DNA of 64,000 nucleotides from contig NC_088787.1 in NCBI RefSeq assembly GCF_949628265.1, forward strand, positions 36,754,844 through 36,818,843, written 5' to 3'. The notes beneath the pieces were generated by a model that saw nothing but the letters and a program-made list of their open reading frames with translations, made no database searches and was not told the origin of the DNA. The translations under genes and the position numbers were made by a program. Each line of letters opens with the position of its first letter. Within the stretch, counting starts at the first letter, position 1. Of the stretch, positions 44,206 to 56,067 are shown in pieces. Origin of the DNA: Cloeon dipterum. Lineage: Eukaryota; Arthropoda; Insecta; Ephemeroptera; Baetidae.

Positions 44206-47019
44206 CTTTCGTGAAGGCCTTAAAACTTTTTGTGAAGGCCTTAAAAGTATCTTTCACCTGATTGACGAAAATTTTTTCATAAAATTTGATATAGTTAATC
44301 TGACAGAAACCTTTTTGACAAACAGTTTCTCGATCTCGGCGTTTTACTGTAAAAATATTTTTGGCATCAAAAACAGTGTTGGTCGCCCAATGCGGGGGGT
44401 GTCTGTTTATTACTCATCTCGTATGGGAAGCCTGATCAGTTTTGCGGCTCAAGAAAATTCATTGATTCTGAACTTTTCTCACATTTCTCTTGTTGCAGCC
44501 TATTTTCACCCTAAAATGACATGCGATGAAATAATGGATGAACTAAATTCTGCCGAGGAAAATGTAGTGCACAAAGAGTTGGCCATTTACGCAGGCGATT
44601 TCAACTGCCGCATTGATAAAATTACACAAAAAGGAGAGATGATTTTGGAATTTGCTAGCTTCAATGATTTATATTTAGTAAACTCCTATCCACTGCAAAG
44701 CACGTATGTAACTGAAAATGGATGTAGCGTAATTGATCTCATTTTTTGTGGAGCAAGAGTTCGATTGAAAAATTTTGCCATTCAAGACTCATTTGTGCGT
44801 AAGCATAGATTTGTATGTGCTTTTTTCGATTGCCTAACATTGATTCAAATCCTAAAAACGCTGAAAATCTGCATAGTAAAGTTAACTTAAATATACTTAG
44901 AGAAGGCATTCTTGATAGCAGCAGTAAGTTAAAATCACATCTGACGAATGATAATGTTGAAGATTTTTATAGAGACATTTTGCAGATGGTAAACGATGCA
45001 AATTGTTTAATCAGGGCCAGTCAGAGAATAAGCTAGCCGTGGTTTGATGCAGAGTGCTTTAATTTTAGACAAGATTTACTATTTTTGAGTGCATTTATTG
45101 ATTCTTTATTTTTCTGGATTGGAGCTCAGGAGGAAAGGGAAGAAGTTTATGAAACTTTTGCTATGGCCAAAAAATATTACAGAAAATTATGCAGATCTAA
45201 AAAAGCAGCTTATCAGGAAAAATTGGACGAGCGAATTTTGGGGGAAGCAGAGTTGCTCTGCTATAAGTTTCTGCAGTTGAATTACAGGGGCTCGAATTAT
45301 GTGTCCAATGACATCCCAATGGACACTTGGATACATTTTCTGAGCGGCGTGTTCAATTATGGTCACTTAGCGCAGGATGATAGTTTGAACCTAAAATCTC
45401 TGATGTCCAACTTTCCAAGGAGCGATAACATTAAACTATTTTTGACTGATGAAATTGAGCTGGCATTAAAGGGTATGAAAAATGGTAAAGCGCCCGGTCC
45501 GGACGGTGTGCGGAATGGGACGATCAAATTCTTGTGGGGGGAATTGGCACCCGAGATAACCGATTTCCTGAATACGTGTTTGAGGTTGGGCGGTTTCCCG
45601 TCTGCCTGGAAGACGTCTAATCGTAGGCTGCTCTTTAAGGGAAAGGGGGATGTCTCGGATGTCGATTCCTATCGGGGCATTAATTTGTGTTGTTCTCTCT
45701 ATGGCCTGCTGGACAGGGTGATGACAAATCGCCTGTACTCATACCTTATCGAGTCCATCCCAAAGAATCAATACGGGTTTGTCAAAGGGAAATCTACGAT
45801 TCAAGCCGTACAAGTATTATTAAACGAGATCTCCCAAGTAGTCTATAGAAATGGCAAACCACTTTATGCACTATTTTTGGACGTTCGCAAGGCTTTCGAC
45901 TCCATTGACCGAATTTTCGTTTTTGAGCAGTTGATAAACTCCGGTAAACTATGCTTCGAAGAGCTGAATCTATTAGCCGCAATGCTGGATGTGAATTATT
46001 TGACTGTTCTGGACGGAATTTCGAAGTCTGGGCCGATTGTCCAGTCGAATGGAGTACGGCAAGGCGGCAGTATTTCCCCTTTCCTCTTCATTTACTCGCT
46101 CTGTGACATCAACCACCTCTTAAATTTTGCTCCAAATGTTAAACTGTTGATGTATGCCGATGATATTGTTTTACTCTCTGACTGCCTGGAGGACCTGAGT
46201 GTTTTTGTGCACAGTTTGACAAATTACCTCGGCAAACGTAACTTAAAATTAAATCTGGCCAAATGTAAAATTTTAAAATTCAGGAACAAGGGCAAAGGCA
46301 GACTAAAGAAGAGTGACACTTTTTCTATAAATGATGAAAAAATTGATTTTGTTACAGAGTTTACATATTTGGGTGTCACATTTCAATCCTCAGGTCTCTC
46401 TTTCTCTAAACATGTGGATAGGAAAGTAAGAGCCGCTATTTTCGCTACATCAAAATTAAAATCTCTCTCCAAATCATCTGTCAGTACAGCATTAAAGCTT
46501 TTTAATTTAGCCATAGCACCAATCGCTAGTTACGGCATACAGGCAATCTGGCCATATCTTACCTTAACAGACTTAAATAAGTTAGAATCTGCAAAATCTC
46601 GTTTTCTCAAAAAAGCCTTAGCACTGTCAAAATTAATGAAATCTAGACTAGCATATGAGCTTGCTGACACTGACTTTTTTGTTGATGATCTTCTTAAGAA
46701 ATTCTCACTCTCAGAAACTGCTGCTTACAATAACTTTATTATTAATAGACTTTTCAAGCTCTCCCAGATCGATGGGGATTTCTATGGCACCCCTGCAATG
46801 GGCGATCCGGGCTGGAAAAATGCCTGTTTTCTAAATAGACATGTTTTCACCAGGCACGCCTGTCACGATTATCATTATGTTTACTGTACTAACAAGAAAT
46901 ATCATTGTAAGGCCGGTTTCGATTGCAAATGTGTATACTGTGATGAATATGTGAAGTTCTACCACTTTTTGGAATGCAAGAAGATCCCATTGACTCTCAT
47001 GCGTGCTAGTGTACTGTAA
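44206..47019 (+). pseudogene. LINE-B endonuclease-reverse transcriptase
   Basis: An endonuclease remnant (YAGDFNCRIDK, SVIDLIFCGAR) shifts frame near 44815. The second frame has an in-frame TAG at 45034-45036 and then stays open to 47019. RT boxes: KAPGPDGVRNGTIKFL, YRGINLCCSLYGLLDR, QYGFVKGKSTIQA, LFLDVRKAFDSID, VRQGGSISPFLF and MYADDIVLL. The C-terminus carries a Cys/His region (TRHACHDYHYVYC, CKCVYCDEYVKFYHFLEC), as in other copies of this LINE. The endonuclease N-terminus is missing or replaced by the satellite. The 3' UTR with AATAAA ends about 47085. Confidence 0.87.
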
Positions 47020-47085
47020 TATTTATGCATGTCTATATCTGTTGTACACCATTGGTGTTTCTTTAAATAAATATATAAAAGAAAA

Positions 47086-47740
47086 TTTACCGTGCTAACA
47101 AGCTTGGTAAGGTCAGTTTGTCTCCTGAGGTTAAGAGTCGCAGGAAAGAAGTTTAGGTTATTTCCAAGTTGCTGAGACACGCAGGACCCGTTAATGAAGG
47201 AGAATTTGAGGTCAGTGTTAAAAAAAGAAGTACGACTACTTGAAGTTACTGCATGTTGAGATTCAAGAGAAGAACAGCCGAATGATTGAGGAGAGAAGAT
47301 AATATGGGCCTTTATACACACTTTTTCACACATAAGAACGCACCATGGGAGGATATGGGGCAGGGATAGAGGAAGGCGGAGGTTGGGCGCGACTCATGCA
47401 AAAGAGAGTAAACGGCGCACAGAGAGAGTTAATTATGATTGTCGTCGCTTGAGATGCATACGAGTCGCGCTGTGTGCAAGTTGGCGCACCAGGGAGAGAG
47501 GAAGGCAGTGGTGGTGCGCGAGATAGGCCGGTATGGCTCTCGAGATGGGAGAGATAATTCAGTGCGAGTTGTGCGGGAGTCGGACGCACAAGTTTTTTTC
47601 CTCACGGACGCACGACTCATGCAAAAGAGAGTAAAACGGCGCACAGAGAGAGGCACTTATGAGTGCTGCGCGCGAGATGCGTGCGATTCGGTCGTGAGTC
47701 GGAGTAAGAGACACGCAGAGAGAATTTGCGCGAGCCGAGC
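47086..47740. other. Unassigned sequence with AGAGAG-rich repeats
   Basis: The left part (47086-47335) holds a minus-strand open stretch with no clear family. From 47390, GA-rich sequence includes a direct repeat (GACTCATGCAAAAGAGAGTA) at 47391 and 47614. It may be the outer end of the Polinton terminal repeat, but no inverted partner lies in the window. Confidence 0.35.
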
Positions 47741-48235
47741 ACGGGCACACAGAGAGATGTACGAGAACGAAACAGTGCATCTATTGCATTGAAGGAAGAG
47801 AGAATTAGCGCGAGCCGAGCACTTCACTGATTTTTTAATTGTAGTGGTGCACAACGGAGATAAAATATGATAAAACAGTAGTGGGGCAACACACAGAGAG
47901 ATGTACGAGAACGAAGCAGTGCATCTATTGCATTGAAGGAAGAGAGAATTAGCGCGAGCCGAGCACTTCACTGATTTTTTAATTGTAGTGGTGCATAACG
48001 GAGATAAAATATTATATAACAGAAGTGGGGCGACGCACAGAGAGATGTACGAGAACGAAGCAGTGCATCTATTGCATTGAAGGAAGAGAGAATTAGCGCG
48101 AGCCGAGCACTTCACTGATTTTTTAATTGTAGTGGTGCACAACGGAGAGAAAATATTATATAGCAGTAGTGGCGTGCCACGCAGAGAGAGATGTGCGAGA
48201 ACGAAGCAGTGCATGCATTCACATTTTGTACCGGG
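47741..48235. repeat. 144-bp tandem repeat, about 3.4 units
   Basis: Units start near 47743, 47887, 48031 and 48175, each with CACAGAGAGATGTACGAGAA and AGCGCGAGCCGAGCACTTC. The 144-bp period is a multiple of three, so a minus-strand frame of 185 codons runs through it; I regard that frame as repeat-derived. It lies at the left flank of the Polinton, where tandem repeats inside terminal inverted repeats are common. Confidence 0.85.
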
Positions 48236-48566
48236 GGCGCATCGGAGCGCTCGAGAAAGAATTATTTACGCACCGCAATATATCTGCTGGAATGAATAAA
48301 AAAACAGCACGAGAGAAAAGGTCCGGTATAAGACAAACGCTCATATAACTGGAGTCTGGGGACACATTACAAAATATGATCGCAACATAACTTTATGCTG
48401 GAGTCGCTGCGCGAATTGTCAACGCAAAAAAAAACGAGTGCATTTGTTGAGTGTGTACCGGAAAAGTAATGTGAGCCCCCCTTAAGGGGTAGTAAACGCC
48501 CACATAAATACTGTGCATCCCAGTGCAGAAACACAGTAGCAATAATTGCGCCGCTGAATCAACTAT
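48236..48566 (+). promoter_or_regulatory. Upstream region of the Polinton left gene
   Basis: No long frame. A TATA-like CATAAATAC near 48502 lies about 65 bp before the ATG at 48567. A promoter here is inferred from position and is not otherwise supported. Confidence 0.3.
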
Positions 48567-50977
48567 ATGGAATACGACATACTTGTCGCCAGCCTGAGCG
48601 AGACCGAAAAGGCCGTGGCGGACATGGAGCGCAGCGAGAATGCGAATGCCTTGGACTCGCCAGCAATGAGCGGAGTGGCACCCCTATCGGATAGTATGTC
48701 TGACTACTCGTTTGAAACACCCACTATGATGCCACCTGAGGTATTAGAGAGCAATGGACAGCAATTGCTGCCGGAGCAAGTCGCTGAGCCGGTTGATGGT
48801 GAGGACCAGCGCACGGAATCGCTGGCCGCTCACGGCAAGGACCAACAACAATCGTGCCCTGAGCAACTCGCCAAGGCAGCTGGTAGCGAGCACCAGCCCA
48901 CGGAATCGGTGGCCGCTGATGACACGGAGCAAGTATCGGAGGGCGAGATCGTCGACTGGTCAGAGAACGAGAGCAATGAAAATGAGATCGTCGAGTGCTC
49001 GCAGACCGACAGCAGTGAAAAACCTGGCTCACGCGCGTCCCGGAGCACCACCCGATCATCAGCATCTACGCGTGCAACCCGATCAAGCAGTTCGTCACCC
49101 GAAACCCCTCGAGACCAGCCCGCCAGGCAGCCTCTACGTAAGAAGCCGATCAGTCTCTGTGCTAGAAGATTGGACAAACCCGATTGCGATAAACAACGCC
49201 CGCGGAAGCCTACTGCAAAGGCACTAGCGAAACCCGCAAAAGACGACGAAGCAGAAGCAGAACTCATCACGCTTGGGGAAAGGCCTGATCTGCCGCCACT
49301 GAGCCCGTCCTACCAGAGGAAAATACTGGGTGACGGAGAAGAAGAGTCATTCCCAGAAAAAGATCCTCTCTCCGCAGAAGACATTCGGAAGGAAATTCGC
49401 ACGGTTGTTGCGACTCGCAACATAGTGCAGCAGCAGTATGAGAAGGACAGGCGCAGCGCGGAAGCAACTTACCATCAGGTTGCAAAAAACATCAATACCA
49501 CCATAACGGTTAACGGCACACAAGGCCAACACAATCGTCGCAAACGAAGAAAAGAAAGCCAAACTGGAGGCACAAGAAGCAGACATCGCCTCGAAGAGGA
49601 TGCTTCTAGAAGAGGCGGAGGAACAACAGCTCCAGCTTGAAGAGAGCATGAAGAAAGTCAAGAGCCGCGCCGATGCAATCCAACAACAAATTCGCGATCT
49701 TGAGAAGGAGAAAAATAAGCTCCAGTTCGTGCCTGAGGATACGACAGTGTTTGATGAGGTAAGAAAACCAAATTTCGTAACTAGGACGTGACTGCACCAA
49801 ATACTTTATTTTGCTTTTCACAGATCGTTGAGGCTAAAGGAAAGGAATTAGTCCAAGTCACGACCACCTTAAACGACGCACTGAAGACGTTTGGCGAGAC
49901 ACGAGTGAACGCAGTCAACACCCTCGCCAGCAAACTAAAGTTCTTGAAGGAGGCTCTACAACGGCGGGTGCAACTGGAGGAGGCTGCCCGGAAAAGGCCG
50001 TCAACCGGTGCACCATCGAAGGGAAGTATACTGCGATTTTTTAAAAATAAAAAAATTTACTAAAAACCATATATCTTCCAGATCCCGAGCAAAAAACAAG
50101 CCCGGATCGTCATACTCCCGGAGGCATCCACCTCCAGTGCAGCCGGGGGGACTGGAATCATCGGGCGAAAGATATCTTACGCCCGGATGGATGCAGCTGA
50201 AAGACCAAGGAAGACCTATACACTGCTGTCGGAGAAGACAGCAGTGTATAACTGTGTGAGGGCGGTTGGCCAAATTAAATTCGCCAATATTGTCAAGGTA
50301 CGCAGCGTAAACAAATAAAGGGCTGTAACTTATCTCTATGCTCTTACAGGCCGACGATCGCAAGCTGAAGGAGAGGATGCACGCTCTGAGGAACAAGATA
50401 CACGCTGTGAGTATAGAACTCTTTAACGGTTTAGTAAAAAATACTAATCGAATTATTTGTTTCCACAGTTCGAACAAAAGATGGCAAAGATCTTCCTTGG
50501 CGAAAAGACGGCTAGGAACCAGCTGGTGTTGGACAAGAAGTCGATCGCAGTACTAGAGCGCATCATCAACGGGGAGATCCAAGTAAGTAGCCCTACCACT
50601 CTGCAACCGGTGTTGCAATTAAAGCAATTTTTATTCTGTTTCCAGGCTGGCGAAAAGTACTACCCCGAAAAAGAGTCGATTGTCCTAAATTATGACAATC
50701 ATATGAATGTAAGTATTTTGTAAAATAAATACATAATCAAGAAACAATAACCTTTTTTCCTTCTATTTACAGGCCATCGAGTACATGGAGGAGTACTGCG
50801 GCAGGAGCGTCGCTCAGATGGAGGAGCAGATCGCGGAGGCCGCCGGGGATCAGATGGCTGCCATAAAACACCACTTTAACGTAAGTATAGTGTAAAATTA
50901 ACAACTACACGTATTAACACGCCTTCTCTTTGCAGAAGGGAAATCACCAAGCCAAGAAAGCTGCTAAGAAGCGATAA
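48567..50977 (+). CDS. Unrecognised multi-exon Polinton gene, acidic then coiled-coil protein
   Basis: ATG 48567. Exon 1 (to 49758) encodes an acidic Ser/Glu/Gln-rich region, a Ser/Arg stretch (SRASRSTTRSSASTRATRSS) and then a coiled coil (MLLEEAEEQQLQLEESMKK). A frame change near 49480-49525 could be a 46-bp GT-AG intron or an indel. Further exons: 49824 to about 50025, 50082-50297, 50350-50406, 50469-50582, 50646-50708, 50773-50880 and 50936-50977. Nearly all have GTAAGT/AG borders and phase 0. The join from the second to the third part is not in frame as I read it. The C-terminus is basic (KKAAKKR). AATAAA follows at about 51018. I recognise no family; a DNA-binding or terminal-protein-like role beside PolB is possible but unsupported. 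Confidence 0.6.
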
Positions 50978-51374
50978 TTTCATTGTTTTTTATGAATTGC
51001 GAATTCCCATTTATCCAATAAAACACAATTGAAAATAAAATATCACAATGACGATTGTTTCATTTTGCATGACCGCACCTTTCAGTTAAAATTAATCCTA
51101 ATTATGGTTCTGCAGGGGCATTCTGCCCTATGCAGACATAATAATATAAGTTTGATTAATAATTGCTTCAGATGCACATTATACTATAGTTTTCAAAAAA
51201 AGTTAAAAAAATAAAAAAGCGATAAACACATTCTTGAAGTAATTAATTAATTTCATGACGGGGCTAATCTAGAGTAATAATTCTTCGAGCAGCAAAAAAG
51301 GTTGAATTAAAAAAATCATTTCGCGATCCAAAAGGCTAGTTAGTTTTATACGACGTAAAATCGATTTTTTCCAG
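50978..51374 (+). other. Spacer before PolB, probably with a missing first exon
   Basis: AT-rich, beginning with the AATAAA of the upstream gene. The polypyrimidine tract TTTTTTCCAG at 51365-51374 looks like a splice acceptor for the PolB exon, so a short coding exon should lie upstream. I could not identify it. Confidence 0.45.
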
Positions 51375-54300
51375 AACATAAATCAAGTGGGCTATGGCGA
51401 TCGAAGAGGAGAACTGACGCAGAACGAAGAAAACCGCGAGGCAGCCCACCACATCGCCAATGAAATCAACGAGAATAACATCGAAGAAATAATCGACGAT
51501 GACCGCGGCCCACCGAACGGTTCTTTTATTTTCGAGAAAAAAGCGCATCGCGTTTTTAGCCAGTTTGATGCACGGTTTGTGACTTGTCAAGTTAAAGTAA
51601 CAGGAGCAGACCCCTTTGAATGCCTGATAGACTCAATGTTTTACTTGACAAGGCCACAAAAAGAAACCGATTTCATAGGCTTCTCAATAATATCAACCGA
51701 GGGCACATCTGCAGAAGTTCCTCTCGTCCGCAAAAGTCAAATCACCAGAGAGATGATAGCATCGCAGCTGGAAAAAGTGGCCCAGTCGTCGCGCGAGTTT
51801 GTAATATCAGGAGTGTTCTCTCTCGAAATGACCACCGTGTCAGATGTGGAAGGCTACGGGAGACGACTCGAAAGAAATGCGGAGGTTCTCGCCCTCCACA
51901 CGGTAATAACTGCAAAGAATGAGCAGAAAAACCGTTTCCTCGATAAATGGGCAACGTCAAAAGGTCTTCCAGCCACCTACAAACAAAATCTGTGCTTGCT
52001 GTTTGCAGTGGTTGTTGGGATGGAGTACCACACTTGCGAAGAAATGAAAAAGACCGTAACGCATAAAACCGAATTGAAAGCCGTGGAAAACCGCTGGAGG
52101 AGCGCCAAAATGCAAAAAAGCGTTGATTTCTCGAAAAAAATAATTAATTTGCACGAGAGAGTAAAATATGATTTTTCAAATGGCGCCACCAGAGAGGCAA
52201 TAGCCGCTGTTCAGGACACGCTGGCGGATTACAAGATAATTGCTTACGAGGGCCGTACGAAAGAAACGAAATTATTTGGATCCGACGCGTTCGCGGCCGA
52301 TAAGAAAAAAATACATCTGTACTACGATAAAGTTGAAAAGCATTTTAGCTTTGTAAAAAATCCCGCGTGCCTGATGAAGATGAATTATTTCTGCGACCAC
52401 TGCGAGACCGGCGTAAATTCTAAGAAGCACGCAAACTGCATTGGCACGAAATGCACGAAGTGCGGGGAGCAATGCAAACTGCCTGCGAATCAAGGTCTAC
52501 CTAATAGAATGGGCTGCATCAAATGCAGGATCATTTTCGAGTCGGAATATTGTTTCGATGCCCACTTGAAGAACAGAATATGCGACGCACGGCAAGTGTG
52601 CAAAATCTGCGGTTTTCTCATCGATCACAAACTGCTGGCGAGAAAAGCGCACGAGTGCTACACAAAATATTGCCGCAGGTGCAAGCTGTATGTGGAAAAC
52701 ACTCACCTCTGCTTCATTAAGAAAAATAACAAGCCGCGTAACCTCAAGGTCCGGGACGAGAGAACACTACTAACATTTGCGGATTTCGAGACTTCCGCCG
52801 AGGAGCATAAGCTGGAAGCAACTGGTTGGAAAGTCTATCACAGAGTCAACGTTGCCTGCAGCCAGACAACATGCCACCGTTGCAGAGATATCGAAATCGA
52901 GCCAGGATCCGCACCCTGTCACATGTGTGGCCTTCGGGAAATAATCATCAGCGACTTTGGTGCACCTACGAGAGTTAACGTAATAAAGAATTTCATTCAA
53001 AAAATGCACGAGAAAAGTAGAAACGCAAGGGATGAGCAGGGGAAAAAAATCGGAATGATGGACCATTATATCATGTTCCACAACCTAGGCCTGTTCGACG
53101 GGTGCTTCGTGCTTAATGAGATCTTCAGGACGTGCGAGTGGCAAGTACTGTCGGTGATATTAAGCGGGCGGCGAATACTGAAGCTTCAAATCGAAAATGC
53201 CTACACGAAAGCGCGCATGACTTTCCTAGATTTCCTGCAGTTCGTGCCTTTCCCACTCGAGAAAATGCCGAAAGCATTCAGACTTGAAAAGAGCTGCAAA
53301 GGATTTTTCCCCCACTGCATGAATAAAATTGAAAATTATGGATATGATTCTGTCGAGATGCCTGATGTCGAATTGTTCGCACCGGATAACATGAACAACG
53401 AGAGGCGTGGATTATTTTTGCCCTGGCACGCTGACGAGCAGCGAAGATTGCGAGAAAAGAACGAAAAATATAATTTTCAAACCGAGATTCTCAAATACTG
53501 CAGCTTGGACGTAACCATATTAAGAATGGCGGCACTTAAGTTCAGAAAATTCTTCACGGACTTTGACTGCGAGCCATTCATCGAGACCATGACGCTCCCT
53601 GCCCTGGTGAGCATAATTTACAGGCGAAACTTTTACGCAGATTCCAGCATAGGCCTCTTGCCCCTTAGCGATTCGTATCGGTCTATGCAGAGCAAGGAGG
53701 CCTACAAATTCATTCGTTACTTGGAGACAGTCTTGAAAATAACTGATCTGCAGCATAGCGGCAACGGGCGAGAAAAGGTCATCGCTGGGGCACCTGTAGA
53801 CGTATACCACCCAGCATCCAAGCGCATATATCAGTTCCACGGATGCTATTGGCACGGATGCAAAAAGTGCTTCACAGAACGGGCAAATTACGGCGTTGGC
53901 CGCCATTATGAAACCATTGCTGGTAGAAGAATCGCGACAGAAGCGCGAACAAGACATCTCAGACAACTTGGGTTCACGGTGATTGCGATGAAAGAATGCC
54001 AGTGGAAGAGGATGATGGCACGATCACCTCTGGTTTACAGAATGTTATCTAAAGATCCTCTAGTAGTGAGGGGTCAGCTCAGAGCACGCGATTGCTTGTT
54101 CGGCGGCCGCACTAACTGTGTGAAATTTCACTGCGTGCCAGCACCAGACGAAGAGATTTTGTATCTCGATGTTTGCAGCCTGTACCCGTCGGTGCAGAAA
54201 TATTGCAGGTACGTGATGGGCCATCCTACAGTGATAACAGACAATTTTCCGCCGTTTGAAGACCTCTGCGGCTTCGTTCACTGCAAGGTGGTAGCCCCGC

Positions 54301-55624
54301 AGGCTCTTTACCATCCAGTTCTCCCGCAGAAGATAAACGGCAAGTTGCTGTTTCACCTCTGCTCGCGCTGCGCTACGGAAAAATCACAAACCTTTTGCAC
54401 GCACAACGAAGAGGAACGAGCTTTCTGCGGTTCGTGGACGACATTCGAGCTCCAGCTAGCCTTGAAGTTCCGCTACAAAATCGTCCAAATGTTCGAAGTG
54501 TGGCATTACGATCAAACGACACGCCTAGGAGAGGACGGTCAGGGCCTTTTTGTATCGTTCGTTGATACGTTTCTCCAGAGAAAACAAGTAAGAAGCGACG
54601 AAAACGCCGGTGCAACGCCGTGGTGTATTAATATAATTTATTATTTGTTTAAGGAGGCATCCGGCTGGCCCTCAGAGCAGATGACCGAGGAAGACAAAAC
54701 CGAGTTTCTTGAGTCTTATCGGCTGAATGAAAACGTCACTCTTGATCCGAACAACATCGGCCGCAATGAGGTTGTTCGAACTGTGGCGAAACTCTGCCTT
54801 AACTCACTATGGTAAAATGAGAGATGGAAAAAATATTAACAGCGTGATAATAATTGTTTTTAATTTCCAGGGGCAAATTTGGTCAGCGCGTGCAGCAGAA
54901 AACGTCGATTGTGGGGACAAGAAACGAGATCCTCCGACTCCTTTCGGCCCCAAACGTAACGGTGAATTCGATCCTCCCCGCCGGTTCAAAAATGCTGGTA
55001 AACTATGAAGACGACGACAACGTCCAGTCCAACGTGAACTGCCTGATTGCCGCATTAGTTACCTCGCACGCCCGGATAGTTCTTTACCAGATGCTACACA
55101 TTTTAGGAGAGCGAGTGCTCTACTACGACACGGATGCGGCCATATTCCTCCAGAAGAAGGGGGAAAAACTCCTGAAGACCGGACCCTTCTTGGGCTGCCT
55201 CACGAACGAGATGGAGTCGTACGGGGAAGGGGCTAAAATTGAAAAATTCGTAGCACTCGGACCGAAAGACTACTGCATCAGAGTAGGGCTCGGCGACGGG
55301 ACAACTCGAGAAGTGAGAAAACTGAAAGGCATAACCCTCCGCCACAACAATCGCGCCGAAACAAGCATGGACGCGATGGAGCGTATTTTAAAATCCGAAA
55401 TTGCGGCACTCCGCATTAAACTCCACGATAAGATACAGAGAAATGCCCATTTCCAAATATACTCTGCAGATTCCGAGAAGGTGCTAAAGTTAAATTACGA
55501 CAAGCGTGCGAGAGTCTCTCAATACGACACCGTGCCTTGGGGAACAAAACAAGGTGCTCTCGAGCTGCAGCCAGATCCGAGTATCGAAATCGAAGATTGG
55601 ACTCACAGAAACTTTGCTGCATAA
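51375..55624 (+). CDS. polB: Protein-primed family B DNA polymerase
   Basis: Replicative polymerase of the Polinton. The first visible exon runs from 51375 (after an acceptor AG; no ATG in frame) to 54811. A 59-bp intron (54812-54870, GTAAAA to TTTCCAG) splits the Pol B motif inside the Trp codon of NSLW, and exon 2 continues with GKFGQRV to the stop at 55624. 3'-5' exonuclease motifs are FADFETS (about 52.78 kb), FHNLGLFDGCFV and YCSLDVTIL. Polymerase motifs are DVCSLYPSVQ (about 54.17 kb), KLCLNSLW and YYDTDAAIF (about 55.13 kb). Cys-rich zinc-like clusters (CDHCETG, CTKCGEQC) and a YQFHGCYWHGCKKCF segment precede the polymerase core. No internal stop is present. The start remains unresolved. 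Confidence 0.9.
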
Positions 55625-56067
55625 CATGTAACCTCTTTCAATCCCGATGAACAATTAATTCGCTTAACTGACTGTCAGGCAACCTGCGTAACACCACTCC
55701 AGAATCGGTAAAGTTAATTAGTGCATTCTGGCGGTTAGGCAACCGGCGCAACTCCAATGCAGAGCAAGTCATTATTCGTTACCGCCCGGCGTTGAATTTT
55801 CTCCTGATGCACATTTCTTCAAAAGATGTTAAATATTAAAGCACATACTCTGTTTTGTAAGTACGTTCGTCATAATGTGAAATTTACTGTGCGTTGTCTT
55901 TATCGAACAATAAAAAATATCAAAGTGAATACTTTTGTTTTTTGTAAGTACGTTCTTCATAATGTGAAACTTAATGTACGTTGTCTTTATCGAACTTATA
56001 ACAATAAAAAAGGGTATTCAAATGAAATGCATGGTGTTTCTTTTTCAAAACATTAAATCATCAGATT
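55625..56067. terminator. Convergent 3' ends with duplicated poly(A) blocks
   Basis: It separates PolB (+) from the minus-strand cluster. A block with GTAAGTACGTTC, CATAATGTGAAA, GTTGTCTTTATCGAAC and AATAAAAAA occurs twice, at about 55853-55920 and 55938-56010. Two looser copies of GGCAACC.GCG.AAC.CCA lie upstream (about 55678 and 55738). On the minus strand, AATAAA (56072 to 56067) overlaps the stop codon of the first leftward gene. Confidence 0.6.

Noticed and set aside
46959..47333. Minus-strand 124-codon frame after LINE-B as a gene
   Set aside because: It runs through the LINE-B 3' end and unassigned sequence and shows no convincing motif.
47657..48214. 185-codon minus-strand frame with near-identical 48-residue repeats
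   Set aside because: It is an effect of the 144-bp tandem repeat, whose period is a multiple of three; no other protein feature or start context supports it.
47741..48235. CRISPR-like array of regular repeats
   Set aside because: The units are contiguous 144-bp tandem repeats with no unique spacers, and the sequence is eukaryotic.
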